Assembly (NCBI RefSeq): GCF_000513195.1
Contig: NZ_CBVI010000012.1
Location: 1 to 64,000, forward strand
DNA: 64,000 bases
DNA from: Bacteroides timonensis
GTDB taxonomy: Bacteria > Bacteroidota > Bacteroidia > Bacteroidales > Bacteroidaceae
Direction: 5' to 3'
Shown one piece after another: positions 1-10,400 of this stretch. The position numbers and the translations under genes are program-made. The stretch's first letter is position 1. Each line of letters begins with the position of its first letter. The notes beneath the pieces were generated by a model. That model had not been told where the DNA came from. It ran no database searches and saw nothing but the letters and a program-made list of their open reading frames with translations.

Positions 1-174
1 CCAATGGGACATGCCAGTTTGACATCCACAATGGTGTATCAAGATGTTACCGACGAGCAAAAGAGGGAAGCAATAAAATCCCTGGAAAATAATGTAACGC
101 AGACAATGAAGAAGAAATGGACCATGCCGACCAATCGCTCACTGGCTGCCATGTTCGGTATTAATGTGGACTGA
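1..174 (+). CDS. Tyrosine recombinase/integrase, C-terminal fragment
   Basis: Frame 1 is open from the window edge to a TGA at 172-174 and encodes the last 57 residues of a phage-type integrase (XerC/XerD family). The visible part carries the signature end of the catalytic domain: a Gly-His pair (residues 3-4 of the fragment, the last basic catalytic position) followed by the stretch ending Thr-Met-Val-Tyr, whose Tyr is the expected nucleophile that forms the 3'-phosphotyrosine link. The short charged tail after it is usual for the family. The N-terminus lies outside the window. It converges on the minus-strand lipoprotein stub and its stop is only 10 bases from a 16-bp inverted repeat, which suits a recombinase lying next to its own site. 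Whether it serves a mobile element or a local DNA-inversion system cannot be told from this fragment. Confidence 0.85.
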   Translation, partial: PMGHASLTSTMVYQDVTDEQKREAIKSLENNVTQTMKKKWTMPTNRSLAAMFGINVD

Positions 175-184
175 ATCCTTCATT

Positions 185-266
185 AGTTATCCAAACTCCT
201 GAAATGTCAAAGTCTGATTTAAGCGTAGATAGCTGAGGAGTTTGGATAACTGAAAAGTTTGGATAA
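185..266. repeat. 16-bp inverted repeat plus third partial copy beside the recombinase
   Basis: Positions 185-200 (AGTTATCCAAACTCCT) and 236-251 are perfect reverse complements separated by 35 bases. An 11-base piece of the same motif (AGTTTGGATAA) recurs at 256-266 as a direct copy of part of the second arm. The left arm begins 10 bases after the recombinase stop, and the right arm lies inside the 3' end of the lipoprotein stub. Two readings fit: a recombination site (att or inversion site) of the adjacent tyrosine recombinase, or a long-loop terminator for the converging genes. The perfect arms, lack of a T-run and third copy favour a recombination site. Confidence 0.55.
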
Positions 267-470
267 AACCAGTTGTTGTGCGGCTTGCATATTTCCCTGT
301 AGTTTATAGTCATCCGGTTCTGGGCCTGGTTCCGGGGTAGGCTCAGGAGTTGGTTCGGGGTCGGGCTGTTCAGTATCCGGTTTATCACTTTCTTCTTTTG
401 AACAAGAACTTATTCCACATAAAAGAATAGCCAATACAGATAGTGCTAAAAATAATTTTATACGCTTCAT
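219..470 (-). CDS. Short lipoprotein (stub) with proline-rich linker
   Basis: An 83-residue protein. Residues 1-22 are a lipoprotein signal peptide ending in a lipobox (Gly-Ile-Ser-Ser-Cys, Cys about residue 23), so it should be lipidated. Residues 25-55 are an acidic Pro/Glu/Asp linker (PDTEQPDPEPTPEPTPEPGP), and only about 30 residues remain after it. The last residues are encoded across the right arm of the inverted repeat. It is the last gene of the SusC operon, 31 bases after the MG2 protein. A signal peptide, a flexible surface linker and then almost no domain looks like a gene whose body has been cut off or exchanged. It could also be a genuine small lipoprotein. No function is assignable. 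Confidence 0.6.
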   Translation of the reverse strand: MKRIKLFLALSVLAILLCGISSCSKEESDKPDTEQPDPEPTPEPTPEPGPEPDDYKLQGNMQAAQQLVLSKLFSYPNSSAIYA

Positions 471-501
471 GATATCAAATTTAAAATAAAAAATAAGCTG
501 C

Positions 502-3309
502 TTATCTTTTTAATAAATGTTCATAGCGACAAGGTACACCTTTATCTGTTATACCTTCAATAATAATTGTATAATAGCTGGGACGATCAGCTGTGTAAAA
601 GTGTACGCTGGCATTACCTCTTTCATCGGTTCGGAGTTGAGGCTGCCAGTAAATGGTGGTACGATTATCCGGTACAAGTGATTTGCGTTCTTCGTCTGTT
701 ACGTATTTAGGGCTATAAAAGGATTTATACCGATTAAAGCCGAGCAGAAATGCCGTGTCCCCTTGGGAAGTACGCGGTATCTCTAAATTACCGGTACGTG
801 AGGTTAACACAATACATCCACCCGAAATACGTTGAGTTCCATCCTTCATTTTCTGGAGTTGTCTGTCCACTTCTAGTTCTTCCAATTCTTCTAAGGTGGC
901 ACCACTCTCAAAAGCTTCATTATAGGCTGCTTCCAAGTATTTCAGATTTTGAGTAATATTGACGGCTGCATCAACTTCCGGATCGATTTTATGTACTCCT
1001 ACGATGTCTTCCGCATTGATGAGAGAAAGAGCATTGAAACTGATCGTTTTGTTATCCAGCATGAAGCGCGCAGTACGGCCATAATCTATTTTCTCTTTGG
1101 GACGCAAGGCATTCCTGTTATTTACATCATTAGACATCAGATGTTCCGGACGTTGGGAGTATTTGGGGTTTATATAGGGACGATTATCTATAATTCGGAA
1201 TCCGGGAACATTCTTGACTAAATCGAGTGCCGTGCGCGCATCTTGTTGAGCCAACATCTCTTCATCATCCATTTTATAGGAAGAAAAACGATCTTTTACT
1301 AAACTTCTGGCATTAATCACGACTTCTGGAAGACGTAGCATCAAGACTCTGTCTTCTCTGACAAAAGGTGATTGCATTTCTTCTATATATTCGTTTTGTT
1401 GCTCATATTTTGCATCCTTGTATGGATGGGTGTTTACTGCTTCCGGAAAATAATCCCTGTCTATTCGGATATTAGCATGAAAGATTTTTCCTTTTTCTAT
1501 TACCTGTGCTTCAGCTCTGGCTGTATCTGCAAAACTTAACTTATCTACAATAAACACTCCGTTATTATCTGTATGTGCTGAGGGATAAGGACGTTTGTTA
1601 ACAAAAACATTCACAGTTTTTCCCGAAAGTGGCTTATTACGAATATCTAATACCTTACCGGAAACAGCTTGTCCGATTTCCATAAAGTATTTGGGATTCT
1701 TTTGCTGTTCTTTAAGAATGTCTTCTACATTAAAACGACTCCACCCTTGTGTCAGCATTAAATTATCCAGACAGGCTTTCAATCGCTGAGAATTATCTTT
1801 AAAGTAATATCCGGGTGTTTCAATGTATCCTTTTATATCTGATGTCAGCAGCAGATTAGAAAGAATGTTATCTGCTGTAGAATCACATCTGATGGCATAG
1901 TTGTCTGTAACGCTTAAAGAAAAATCCCCCTTTATAGGTTGCCCTGACAGATCGGAAAGATGAATATCAAGAGATACCGGTGAACGCGAACCATAGGATG
2001 CCTTATCAGAGGCTAATTGCCAGGTTGAATGATTTTGGCGAACGAATACAAGGCGTTCGCTATGTGGAACGTAATTCCCATCCAATAAAGTAAGGGTTAA
2101 TATCCCTTCAGGGATGGATTTCAGACTGACCGCTCCTTGTTCTTTCTGTATGGGTTGTACAAATAGTAGACAACCACGAACATGGGCTATCAGGTATAGA
2201 TTATCCGGTAACTTCTCTTGGGGGGAATGTAATATATTGTAATGTATGATGCCGTTACGTTCGATAATAGACAAAGAGAATTGGTCAGTCTCCGGTTCAG
2301 GCAATAAAAACTCTTTTTTCATATTTCCCGTAATAGAACTAACAACTGCTTTATATTTTTCACCTACTGAAATAGGCAGCATAAAACTACCGATGCCTGC
2401 ATAAACACTTTTAAAATGCGTAACGGTATCACCTTTACTGTCTAAAATACTACCTGCCACTTCTACTGATTTTCCATTTGTATCTATCGCTTTTATGCCC
2501 ACTTTTTGGGTACATCCTAAAATTAAGCTACCCCCTTCCGGAAAAAAATCGACATGGTAGTCAAAAGTATCCGGAACATAAAATGTGTGTTTGTGCTTTA
2601 ATTGTTTATCTTCCAATACAACATAGATGTATTGCTCTATTTTATCTTTTTCTGGTATATCTATTTGAATCTCTCCGTTTTGGTTTGTCCGTTGCTGACG
2701 AAACTTATTTTCGTATGGCTTGGTACGAACCATATAGTGTACGTAATTACCTGCGTAGACGGTATTGTCAGGACTTTTGAAGGTTACAGTTGCTATACGT
2801 TTTTTTCCTTTCTGCTCATATCTTATTTCCGGATACATAAACGAAGATTGAGAAGCAAAGACTTTTAGATTTTTGGAAAAATAAAAGTCGGATTTTTCGT
2901 TTAACATCCAATAGGTATATGCACGGAGATAATAATCACCAGCCTCTAATGATTTTGGAAGAGGGATGAAACTTGAAAAGATGTCTTTACGTTGCTGAAC
3001 CTTAATACGCTGCTGAACTTTATTTTTGCGATTTATGAGCTCTACATACACATAGTGACTGCCATTTCCGGAAAAGTGGGTAATGGCATTCACCAAATAT
3101 GCTTTCAACCAAATAGTATCACCTGCAAAATAATATGGTTTATCGGTATGTAGATAGACTTTCTCTTGCGGCAAATTAGTAACTTGTTTAAATGAACTGA
3201 CAATATTGTTCATATAAATAGTATCTGTTTGTTGAGCATTACTTGTAAAGATGCTAACAAATAGTATCACCCATAAACTCAGGTAATATCTTATCCGGTT
3301 GTTTTTCAT
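502..3309 (-). CDS. Secreted MG2-like / TonB-plug-like envelope protein
   Basis: 935 residues with a signal peptide (about 1-25, ending Ser-Asn-Ala-Gln). Residues about 45-150 resemble a macroglobulin MG2 domain: the pattern around 'EKVYLHTDKPYYFAGDTIW' is typical of large Bacteroidetes proteins of this class. A carboxypeptidase-regulatory-like beta-sandwich follows near 570-640. A degenerate TonB-plug-like segment lies near 700-870 (DARTALDLVKNVPGF, later a Gly-Gly-Cys-Ile-Val-Leu-Thr strand). The C-terminus (about 890-930) returns to a macroglobulin-type strand pattern. There is no beta-barrel, so it is not a transporter. It lies 27 bases after the solitary plug protein in the SusC operon. 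The family is common but its role is unproven; a periplasmic or surface partner of SusC-like receptors is plausible. Confidence 0.7.
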   Translation of the reverse strand: MKNNRIRYYLSLWVILFVSIFTSNAQQTDTIYMNNIVSSFKQVTNLPQEKVYLHTDKPYYFAGDTIWLKAYLVNAITHFSGNGSHYVYVELINRKNKVQQRIKVQQRKDIFSSFIPLPKSLEAGDYYLRAYTYWMLNEKSDFYFSKNLKVFASQSSFMYPEIRYEQKGKKRIATVTFKSPDNTVYAGNYVHYMVRTKPYENKFRQQRTNQNGEIQIDIPEKDKIEQYIYVVLEDKQLKHKHTFYVPDTFDYHVDFFPEGGSLILGCTQKVGIKAIDTNGKSVEVAGSILDSKGDTVTHFKSVYAGIGSFMLPISVGEKYKAVVSSITGNMKKEFLLPEPETDQFSLSIIERNGIIHYNILHSPQEKLPDNLYLIAHVRGCLLFVQPIQKEQGAVSLKSIPEGILTLTLLDGNYVPHSERLVFVRQNHSTWQLASDKASYGSRSPVSLDIHLSDLSGQPIKGDFSLSVTDNYAIRCDSTADNILSNLLLTSDIKGYIETPGYYFKDNSQRLKACLDNLMLTQGWSRFNVEDILKEQQKNPKYFMEIGQAVSGKVLDIRNKPLSGKTVNVFVNKRPYPSAHTDNNGVFIVDKLSFADTARAEAQVIEKGKIFHANIRIDRDYFPEAVNTHPYKDAKYEQQNEYIEEMQSPFVREDRVLMLRLPEVVINARSLVKDRFSSYKMDDEEMLAQQDARTALDLVKNVPGFRIIDNRPYINPKYSQRPEHLMSNDVNNRNALRPKEKIDYGRTARFMLDNKTISFNALSLINAEDIVGVHKIDPEVDAAVNITQNLKYLEAAYNEAFESGATLEELEELEVDRQLQKMKDGTQRISGGCIVLTSRTGNLEIPRTSQGDTAFLLGFNRYKSFYSPKYVTDEERKSLVPDNRTTIYWQPQLRTDERGNASVHFYTADRPSYYTIIIEGITDKGVPCRYEHLLKR

Positions 3310-3336
3310 AGTGCATGCGTGTTTAGTAGTTATGTG

Positions 3337-4002
3337 CTATTTCTTAATTGTAGTAATAATTATAACACCGTTAGCTCCTTTCATGCCATAAGATGCACCA
3401 TCTTTTTGTATTTCTACCTTGTCTACATCATTGATTGACACTACACCGTCTACTTCACTGCTACTTTCATATAAAGTGCCGTCGACAACAAATAAAGGCT
3501 CATTATCCAAATCAAATGAACTTCCTCCGCGAATTGTAATTTTGTCTCCATTCACTGTTACCCCCGGAATAGCTCCACCCTTAAATAGATCGTAAATGCT
3601 ATTGGCTGATAACTTCTGAATTTGTTCACGAGTCAATACATTTGAGTTATAACTTGCACGGAGTATCCTGGTATATTCTCTTTTTTCTTCTTTCTGCCCA
3701 TCGAATAAAATGAAAAATTTCTTTTCCAGTTTAAGAGAAGCTTGGGATAGCTTACCAATAGGGATAATTGCCTCTTCTTTTTTAGAAATAGATACTACCA
3801 ATGTATCTGTGGGCTGTAAACCGGAAAAAGAGAATACTCCCATGTTATCTGTCTTTACACTTTCAGTAGTATTTTTTTTCCATACTTTTATCCCTTTTAA
3901 AGGACGTTGCTTGGCATTAACAATAACTCCCTTAAAGTCTTGACCAAAGACCATTGCAACATAAAGTGATGTGTACAAAACAAGAAATAATCGTTTTTTC
4001 AT
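3337..4002 (-). CDS. Solitary carboxypeptidase-regulatory plus TonB-plug protein
   Basis: 221 residues when started at the ATG at 4002, which gives a clean signal peptide (MKKRLFLVLYTSLYVAMVFG). The frame extends upstream only from a TTG with a second hydrophobic stretch. Residues about 20-90 form the carboxypeptidase-D regulatory-like sandwich normally found at the N-terminus of SusC proteins. Residues about 120-221 are a TonB plug (GGSSFDLDNEPLFVVDGT, then a terminal Gly-Ala-Asn-Gly-Val-Ile-Ile-Ile-Thr-Thr motif). The protein stops exactly where the beta-barrel of a SusC protein would begin. It is 67 bases upstream of the MG2 protein. It could be a decoy plug, a signalling module or a remnant of a receptor. 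The reading frame is intact. Confidence 0.75.
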   Translation of the reverse strand: MKKRLFLVLYTSLYVAMVFGQDFKGVIVNAKQRPLKGIKVWKKNTTESVKTDNMGVFSFSGLQPTDTLVVSISKKEEAIIPIGKLSQASLKLEKKFFILFDGQKEEKREYTRILRASYNSNVLTREQIQKLSANSIYDLFKGGAIPGVTVNGDKITIRGGSSFDLDNEPLFVVDGTLYESSSEVDGVVSINDVDKVEIQKDGASYGMKGANGVIIITTIKK

Positions 4003-4070
4003 AATTACAAGAATTAAAAAAAGTATCTTAGGATACAATAACTCCCAAGATACTTTTTGATGAATGAATA

Positions 4071-5162
4071 TTATTCTAAAATACCTGTATTAGAGGCGTA
4101 AGCGTCATCGATATATACTAACGGAATGTTTTTACCACCATCGCCATTGGGTATATAAAGCTCCCAGTTATTGATAGACATACGACCTTCACAGGAGTTT
4201 TCAGTACGTGCATCTTTTAAAATATTACTCTTTAATACTTCTTGACCAGCCACATGAACAATGATTGCTTCATTTTCGTCAACAGACATGGATACCGTCT
4301 GATAAAGTTTGGTAGTAAATGTATTCATTGTATTCAGGTTGTGATATTCGTTATACGTAGTTTTTTTACCTGCGGCAGATGTATACTGGACAATTAACTG
4401 TACATTATAATCCGTGGTACCCTCCATCGTAAGTTCTTCATTAGGTACAGCCGGATACACTTCTCCACTTTTTAGCTTTCCCGGATACCATATCAGACGA
4501 ATCTGATTAATATAAGAACCATTGTTGGAAGCGTCGGAACGTAAATTCCAACGATACTCCAATGTTGCTTTTCCTGTTTTTTTCCCAACTACAATTTCTT
4601 GCATATTAGGGACATTAGAGTCAAAACCAAGTTTCATGCGGGTACTAAACGGAGTATATAACGTATTATCTCCAAAAGCACGGCGAAGATAACGAGTTAC
4701 TTCTGCGGCAGAATTCACTTTTGCTTGCAGATATTGGTTACCGTTAGATTCTTTTTTAAGTGTTCCAGTTGTACTACCTTGTAAAGATAAAGAATGAGGA
4801 GTTTTCTCAAATTTATCAAAATAATAACTGGATACATACATCTTATGAGAACGAACTTGTGATTCTCCCCCAATACTAGCTCGACAGGTAATCGTGTAGG
4901 TACCCGGAGTGCTTGGCGCTTTCCAGGTCATTTCATTTAAACCTTGAGGTTGGGTCAATGAACCCGCATCACAACTCCATTCATAATTCGTATGCCATAA
5001 ATCGCTGGAACGTACACACATCCATACTTTCACTTTCTGATTACAGTAGAATTCATCTCCATCTGTACTTAACGAATCTATTTCGATAAAATCATCATCA
5101 CCACAGCTTGCAAAAGAGAAAGCACAAAGTAGAACAATGAAAAATTGATAAATATATTTCAT
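4071..5162 (-). CDS. Surface lipoprotein with Ig/PKD-like and lectin-like domains (candidate glycan-binding protein)
   Basis: 363 residues. The signal peptide ends in a lipobox (Phe-Ala-Ser-Cys, Cys about 20) followed by Gly-Asp-Asp-Asp, the acidic residues that favour surface export of Bacteroides lipoproteins. Residues about 30-112 resemble an Ig/PKD-like domain (Trp-rich, ending in the 'PGTYTITCRA' strand). Residues about 113-363 form a beta-rich domain with periodic aromatic residues, compatible with a concanavalin-like jelly roll. It sits third after SusD, where surface glycan-binding proteins (SusE/F-type, SGBP) are usually encoded, so glycan capture beside the SusCD complex is the likely role. 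No enzyme motif is apparent. Confidence 0.65.
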   Translation of the reverse strand: MKYIYQFFIVLLCAFSFASCGDDDFIEIDSLSTDGDEFYCNQKVKVWMCVRSSDLWHTNYEWSCDAGSLTQPQGLNEMTWKAPSTPGTYTITCRASIGGESQVRSHKMYVSSYYFDKFEKTPHSLSLQGSTTGTLKKESNGNQYLQAKVNSAAEVTRYLRRAFGDNTLYTPFSTRMKLGFDSNVPNMQEIVVGKKTGKATLEYRWNLRSDASNNGSYINQIRLIWYPGKLKSGEVYPAVPNEELTMEGTTDYNVQLIVQYTSAAGKKTTYNEYHNLNTMNTFTTKLYQTVSMSVDENEAIIVHVAGQEVLKSNILKDARTENSCEGRMSINNWELYIPNGDGGKNIPLVYIDDAYASNTGILE

Positions 5163-5180
5163 AATCGTAATCTTTTTAGG

Positions 5181-5867
5181 TTATTTCATATTTAGTTGTT
5201 CTTTTGTAGGGCGATCCAACCAACTATCCATGACATGCATATATGAACCGTCAGCATTGTAAAGATTGGAAGTGCGTGGCTTGATGGAAGATTTGTAATG
5301 CCCATCAAAATTGTTGAATACAATGTTGGGATTACGGTCTTTCAATAAATACATATTTATTTTAGCTGTATCAGCTGTAGCTACCGTCTCAAACCAAGTT
5401 GGTTCTGCCGGAAGATTAGTGAAAGTATATTTACCCTTCACAATGTGATAAAGCAAAAATTCTTTCACTTGTTCTTTGGAATAGGCAGTCATACTTATAG
5501 GTGCGTAAGAAACAAGTTCTCCAGTTTCCTCATCTATATATGTTAGTTGATGCGTCTGAAAATAACTTAAATCAGTACTCGTCTCTGAGTTAAATGCTGT
5601 ATTCGTTGGTAACAAGTAGGTCATTCCACTTTGTTTAAACTCATTGTCAACTCCTGCATACAAAATAGCCTCTTCCAACAAAGAAAATATATCTGTACGG
5701 GATTTGATAAATTCGAAAGCAGACATATCGATTTTATTACTTGGCATGCCAGCACTATAATCGTAATCGTATGAATCTTGATAATCTAACCCCAATAATT
5801 CACAGCTTGCTATAAAGAAAGGAATTACCATCAAGGCTAATGCTTTTTTATAATATTCTAGTTTCAT
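5181..5867 (-). CDS. Fasciclin (FAS1)-domain lipoprotein
   Basis: 228 residues. The lipobox is Phe-Ile-Ala-Ser-Cys (Cys about 22). Residues about 50-210 have FAS1 hallmarks: 'FSLLEEAILYAGVDNEFKQS' with the 'TYLLPTNTAF' box (H1-type motif) and 'LLYHIVKGKYTF' (H2-type motif). FAS1 proteins encoded next to susD recur in Bacteroidetes glycan loci and probably take part in surface adhesion or substrate binding. The gene lies 27 bases after SusD and 18 bases before the Ig/lectin lipoprotein, inside the same operon. Confidence 0.8.
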   Translation of the reverse strand: MKLEYYKKALALMVIPFFIASCELLGLDYQDSYDYDYSAGMPSNKIDMSAFEFIKSRTDIFSLLEEAILYAGVDNEFKQSGMTYLLPTNTAFNSETSTDLSYFQTHQLTYIDEETGELVSYAPISMTAYSKEQVKEFLLYHIVKGKYTFTNLPAEPTWFETVATADTAKINMYLLKDRNPNIVFNNFDGHYKSSIKPRTSNLYNADGSYMHVMDSWLDRPTKEQLNMK

Positions 5868-5894
5868 TATTAACTCTTTTTTAATAGTTTGTTT

Positions 5895-7442
5895 TTAACG
5901 TTCAGTATAAGGTGGATTCTGATCTCCAACCAGTGCCTTGTTTGATTCAAATTCAGCATAATGAATTGGCCAGTATTTAGTGCCTTCATTACCGAAACCG
6001 GTTACTGTCACATCTGCTGCTTCCTGACGTGCGGAATAGATAGGGTCCATCACTTCTATTAAATGACCAGTTCGCATTAAATCAAACCAACGATACCCTT
6101 CTCCATAAAGTTCCAATTGTCTTTCTTGCAGAATAATATTTTCCACTTCATTTACATTATTAACATTGGATACTTCTAATTTTGCATCTTTCAAGTAACC
6201 CACACGAGTACGAACATCATTGACAATATTCAGTGCCTCATCTCCTCTGTTCAACTTATTTAAAGCTTCTGCACGCAGTAACATAATATTTGCCATACGC
6301 ATCATTACCAGAGAAAACTCGCTGTCGGTTGTGTTCATTACTGAAAAATATGATTTATACACTTGATTAGAGGAATCATACTCGCGTTCAGGATCAATAT
6401 TGCTGTATTTGATACATTTATTTACGCTTTCTACTCCAGCTGTATAACTTGCATACGTCAAAGGAACACGAGAGGCCTTATAGTATACTTTCACAGTGTC
6501 AATTGTATTCCAAAAACGTGCATCAGAACCTTCTCCGGAACGAAGCCGATCTATAAACTCATTAAAAATGGGTTCTGCCATTCTGTAACCATTATTCGTG
6601 TTACTTGCCCCTAAAAGTTGCGGCCAGCCACTTAAAGCTCCATCTGTTTCGTAATCCCATGCCATAGCAAAGATTACTTCTTTTGAACTACTAGGATTGG
6701 TGAAGATGTTTTTCCATTCAATTTCTCCATTAGATAATGACAAACTCTTATGGTTGATAAAATGTTCTGAAGCTGTTAAGGCATCTTGATAATCATTATA
6801 CCACATGTAAACTTCTGTTAGTAAAGCGTACATTGCATCTTTGCCCAAATAAATTTTATCACTTGTATCAGATTGGTTAAAGTAACTGATAGCCTTTTCT
6901 ATATCAGATAATATTTGTACCTTTACTTGTTCTAATGAAGAACGGGGAACAGCGATGGTATTTAGAGATCCATCCCATGGTTCCGTTATTATTGGCATTT
7001 TACCCCAAGTACGGGTTCCCCAAAAATACATATAAGCACGCATGGCATAACATTGTCCGATATATGGAGCATACTCGGATTCTAGGATATTGGGAATTGT
7101 CGGATATTTTTGAATACCAATATTACATCTGGAAATACAAGTGAAAAAAGGTTCCCAACTGGCTTCTGAGATATTGGGCATCAAGGCATTCATGTAAATC
7201 TTAGAATCTTCATAGGATGTACCGGTTACATTATCTGAACGTACATCACCAAAAAGAACCTGACGCTTGGAAAGTGCACTCTGAAACGCATCATAAATAC
7301 CTGCATTCCAGTTCTTCATTTCAGCTTTATCTTTAAAGTAACTTGATGGAGACAAATCTGACAAAGGAGATCTGTCTAAAAAACTTTCACAACTTGATAA
7401 AGCCAAAAGACTTGTAAAAGCTAGTATTATATATTTCTTCAT
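5895..7442 (-). CDS. susD: SusD/RagB-family outer-membrane glycan-binding lipoprotein
   Basis: 515 residues, the normal length for the family. The signal peptide ends in a lipobox (Leu-Ser-Ser-Cys, Cys about 18) followed by the conserved Glu-Ser-Phe-Leu-Asp. TPR-rich alpha-helical parts are visible (helices around 65-230), and the C-terminal region has the usual 'LLRAEALNKLNRGDEAL', 'ERQLELYGEGYRWFDLMRTG' and terminal 'NPPY' motifs. SusD caps the extracellular face of SusC and delivers oligosaccharide to it. It starts 16 bases after the SusC stop, so the pair is co-transcribed and probably translationally coupled. Confidence 0.97.
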   Translation of the reverse strand: MKKYIILAFTSLLALSSCESFLDRSPLSDLSPSSYFKDKAEMKNWNAGIYDAFQSALSKRQVLFGDVRSDNVTGTSYEDSKIYMNALMPNISEASWEPFFTCISRCNIGIQKYPTIPNILESEYAPYIGQCYAMRAYMYFWGTRTWGKMPIITEPWDGSLNTIAVPRSSLEQVKVQILSDIEKAISYFNQSDTSDKIYLGKDAMYALLTEVYMWYNDYQDALTASEHFINHKSLSLSNGEIEWKNIFTNPSSSKEVIFAMAWDYETDGALSGWPQLLGASNTNNGYRMAEPIFNEFIDRLRSGEGSDARFWNTIDTVKVYYKASRVPLTYASYTAGVESVNKCIKYSNIDPEREYDSSNQVYKSYFSVMNTTDSEFSLVMMRMANIMLLRAEALNKLNRGDEALNIVNDVRTRVGYLKDAKLEVSNVNNVNEVENIILQERQLELYGEGYRWFDLMRTGHLIEVMDPIYSARQEAADVTVTGFGNEGTKYWPIHYAEFESNKALVGDQNPPYTER

Positions 7443-7458
7443 TTTCTTATCTTTTTAG

Positions 7459-10400
7459 TTAAAATCCAATGTTGAATCCAAAGCCAAACTCACGCTTACG
7501 AGGATATTTTGAACTGTCTTTACCTGGAGTTAGAACACCGCCACTCAACTCCGGATCATATCCTGTATAATTAGTCCAAGTCAGCAAATTGTTACCATAA
7601 ATATATGCTTGTACTGAGCGGAGTGGAGTTTTACCTAAAAATTTAGGATCCACACTGTAACTTAATCGAACAGATTGTAAACGAATAAAAGTTGCATCTT
7701 CCAAGAACTGATCGCTCAAACTCATAGAGTGATTATTTGTTTTGCGCTGTTTGGAGTTCAATGCATACCAACTTGTGATCTCACCTGGATATTTCCAGCC
7801 TTGCATAATATATTCAGGAGTTTGTTTATGAGTATTTCCTCCCCATGAACAATAATAACGCTTCAAGTCATTCCAGACTTGTCCTCCCCAACTAACATAG
7901 AAGTTAAATGAAAGAGAAAAGTCTTTATATGTAAGGGTATTCCCCCAGGAGCCAAACCAATCAGGATTTGCTTTGCCTAATTCGGTCTGGTCGTTAGAAT
8001 TGATCACATCATCTAACTCGCCGTTTTCATTAGGCTTGTTATACCATATGACATCACCACCACCAGCAATTACTCCATTTACTTTCATCTGAGCAATTTT
8101 GCCTGTATATTCAGTACCATCTGGGTTCAGATATTTTTCCAATGTTGGCTGACCATTCAAACCTATAACAACGTTACCTTCATCATCCCGTTTGAAAACA
8201 GGAGTCAGACGGTTTTTATAATCTTGAGTCCAGGCATTACTTGCGTCATATTCATATACCCCCAAATTCTTATAACCATAGAATAGACCAGCTGGTTTTC
8301 CTGCTGCAATCAGCCAAGCACTATTAATATAATCCTCACGTGCCAAATCAAGAATCTTATTATCATTCTTCCACCAATTTACAGTAGTACTCCAGCTAAA
8401 ATCACGTGTTCTGACTGGTGTTGCTGTAAGTGATAACTCAACACCTTTATTTTCAATACTAGCCAAGTTTACACGCATTTTATCATAACCGGTAGTACTT
8501 GGAAGATTATAGTCAGAAAGCAAGTCACTCGTTTTCTTTATGTAATAGTCAGCAACAAACATAATACGTCCATTCAGAAAACTCAAATCCACACCGATAT
8601 TTGTTTGCTTAGTCTGTTCCCATTTTAAGTCAGGATTACCATATTTAGATGCAGGTACAATACCACCTACTGAATTATAATATTGGGAACCGGCCGTATA
8701 AACGGTTTGCGATTCATAGCGTCCAATTTTATCATTACCAGTAATACCATAGCTGGCACGGATTTTGGCATCCGTAAGAATGTTATTAGCCCAACGCATG
8801 AAGGGTTCATCCGAAATACGCCATGCAGCAGAAACAGAAGGGAAAGATCCCCAACGATTATTCTTACCAAAACGGGAAGAACCGTCAAATCGAAGATTAC
8901 CAGTCACGGTATAGCGACTCTTCCAACTATATACTACACGTCCAAATACACCTACCATAGCTTCATCCCAACCGGTTGTATTGATATTCTTCACGTCTTT
9001 TACAGTAGCCAAATTCATATAATGAATATCTTCGGAGAGAAAAAACGAACCGGCTATATTATATGCCAATTGATTACTAACTTCGAAACTACTACCAACC
9101 ATAGCACTCAAAGAATGATCTTTGGCAATTGTCTTATTGAAGTTTAAATAAGCTTCGCCTGCATATTTCCAAGTTTGTTGGCTTTTATCTGCTCCTGTAT
9201 TTTTCCCATTATCACTTCCTTCCAGATACTTGGATGAGAATGTTAAATTTCTATTAGATGTATAATCAGCTGAAATGTCAGCATCCAATCTTAACCAAGG
9301 AGTAAATGTCCAAGTTATACCCTGATAAAAGTTTCCTCTATAAGTCGAGCGTTCATCTAACTTTTGTTTTAGCTCAGCAATAGGATTACGACGTCCCCCC
9401 GAAGAATAATAGGGAATTAATTCACCATCCGGATACCAGATAATCATATCAGGATCACGACGCATGGCATCTTGCAAAACAGTTTCTTTAATATTATTAG
9501 TTTTATTGTAGCTTAAACGAACACGAGTGGTAAACTTTATATTTTTCCACGGTTCATAATCAACATTGACGTTAGCGGTATATTTGTCATTTCCAGACTC
9601 TAGAATTACACCCTTTTCGCCAATGTAGTTCAAAGATGCACGATATTTGAACCCTTTGGAACCACCACTAATTTGTACACTGGCATCATCACGTCCACCT
9701 GTACGGAACAATAAATCCTGATAATAATAGTTTGTACTATACTGCATGCCTACAGAGTCTGTACGTGCGGAAAACTTCTCTAAAGTTTTGGAAGGATTGT
9801 TTAAATCGGAAGCTGCCATACTTAAACGGCTTTCAAACGCATTAACCTGAGGCAATTTACGGGCAACAGTGTAAAAGGAATGTTGGTAACGTGCATCAAC
9901 ACGAGGTTTTCCTGATTCACCTGATTTAGTAGTAATCAGTATTACACCATTTGCAGAACGAGCACCATAAATAGCCGAAGAAGCTGCATCTTTCATAACG
10001 TCAATTTGCTTAATATCATTGGCAGAAATATCGTCAATGTTATCAACAACTACTCCGTCTACAACATACAGCGGAGAGACACCTTCATCACTAAAAGTAG
10101 AAGCACCACGAATAGATACAAATGAAGAAGAACCGGGTGCTCCGGAGTTTGATACGATTTGCATACCGGGAGCAGCACCTTGTAATGCATCAAAAACATT
10201 CACTGAATTCTTTTCTTCCAAGATTTTAGAATCAACCGAAGTCATTGAACCTGTAATATGTTTTTTGTTCATTGAACCGAAACCGACAATTACAACTTCA
10301 TCCAGAGCCTGAGCATCTTCAGCCATTTCAATCTTCATTCTTTGACCGCTTGCTTTGTGCTCAACTGTTTTGTATCCCATAAAAGAGAAAACTAATGTGG

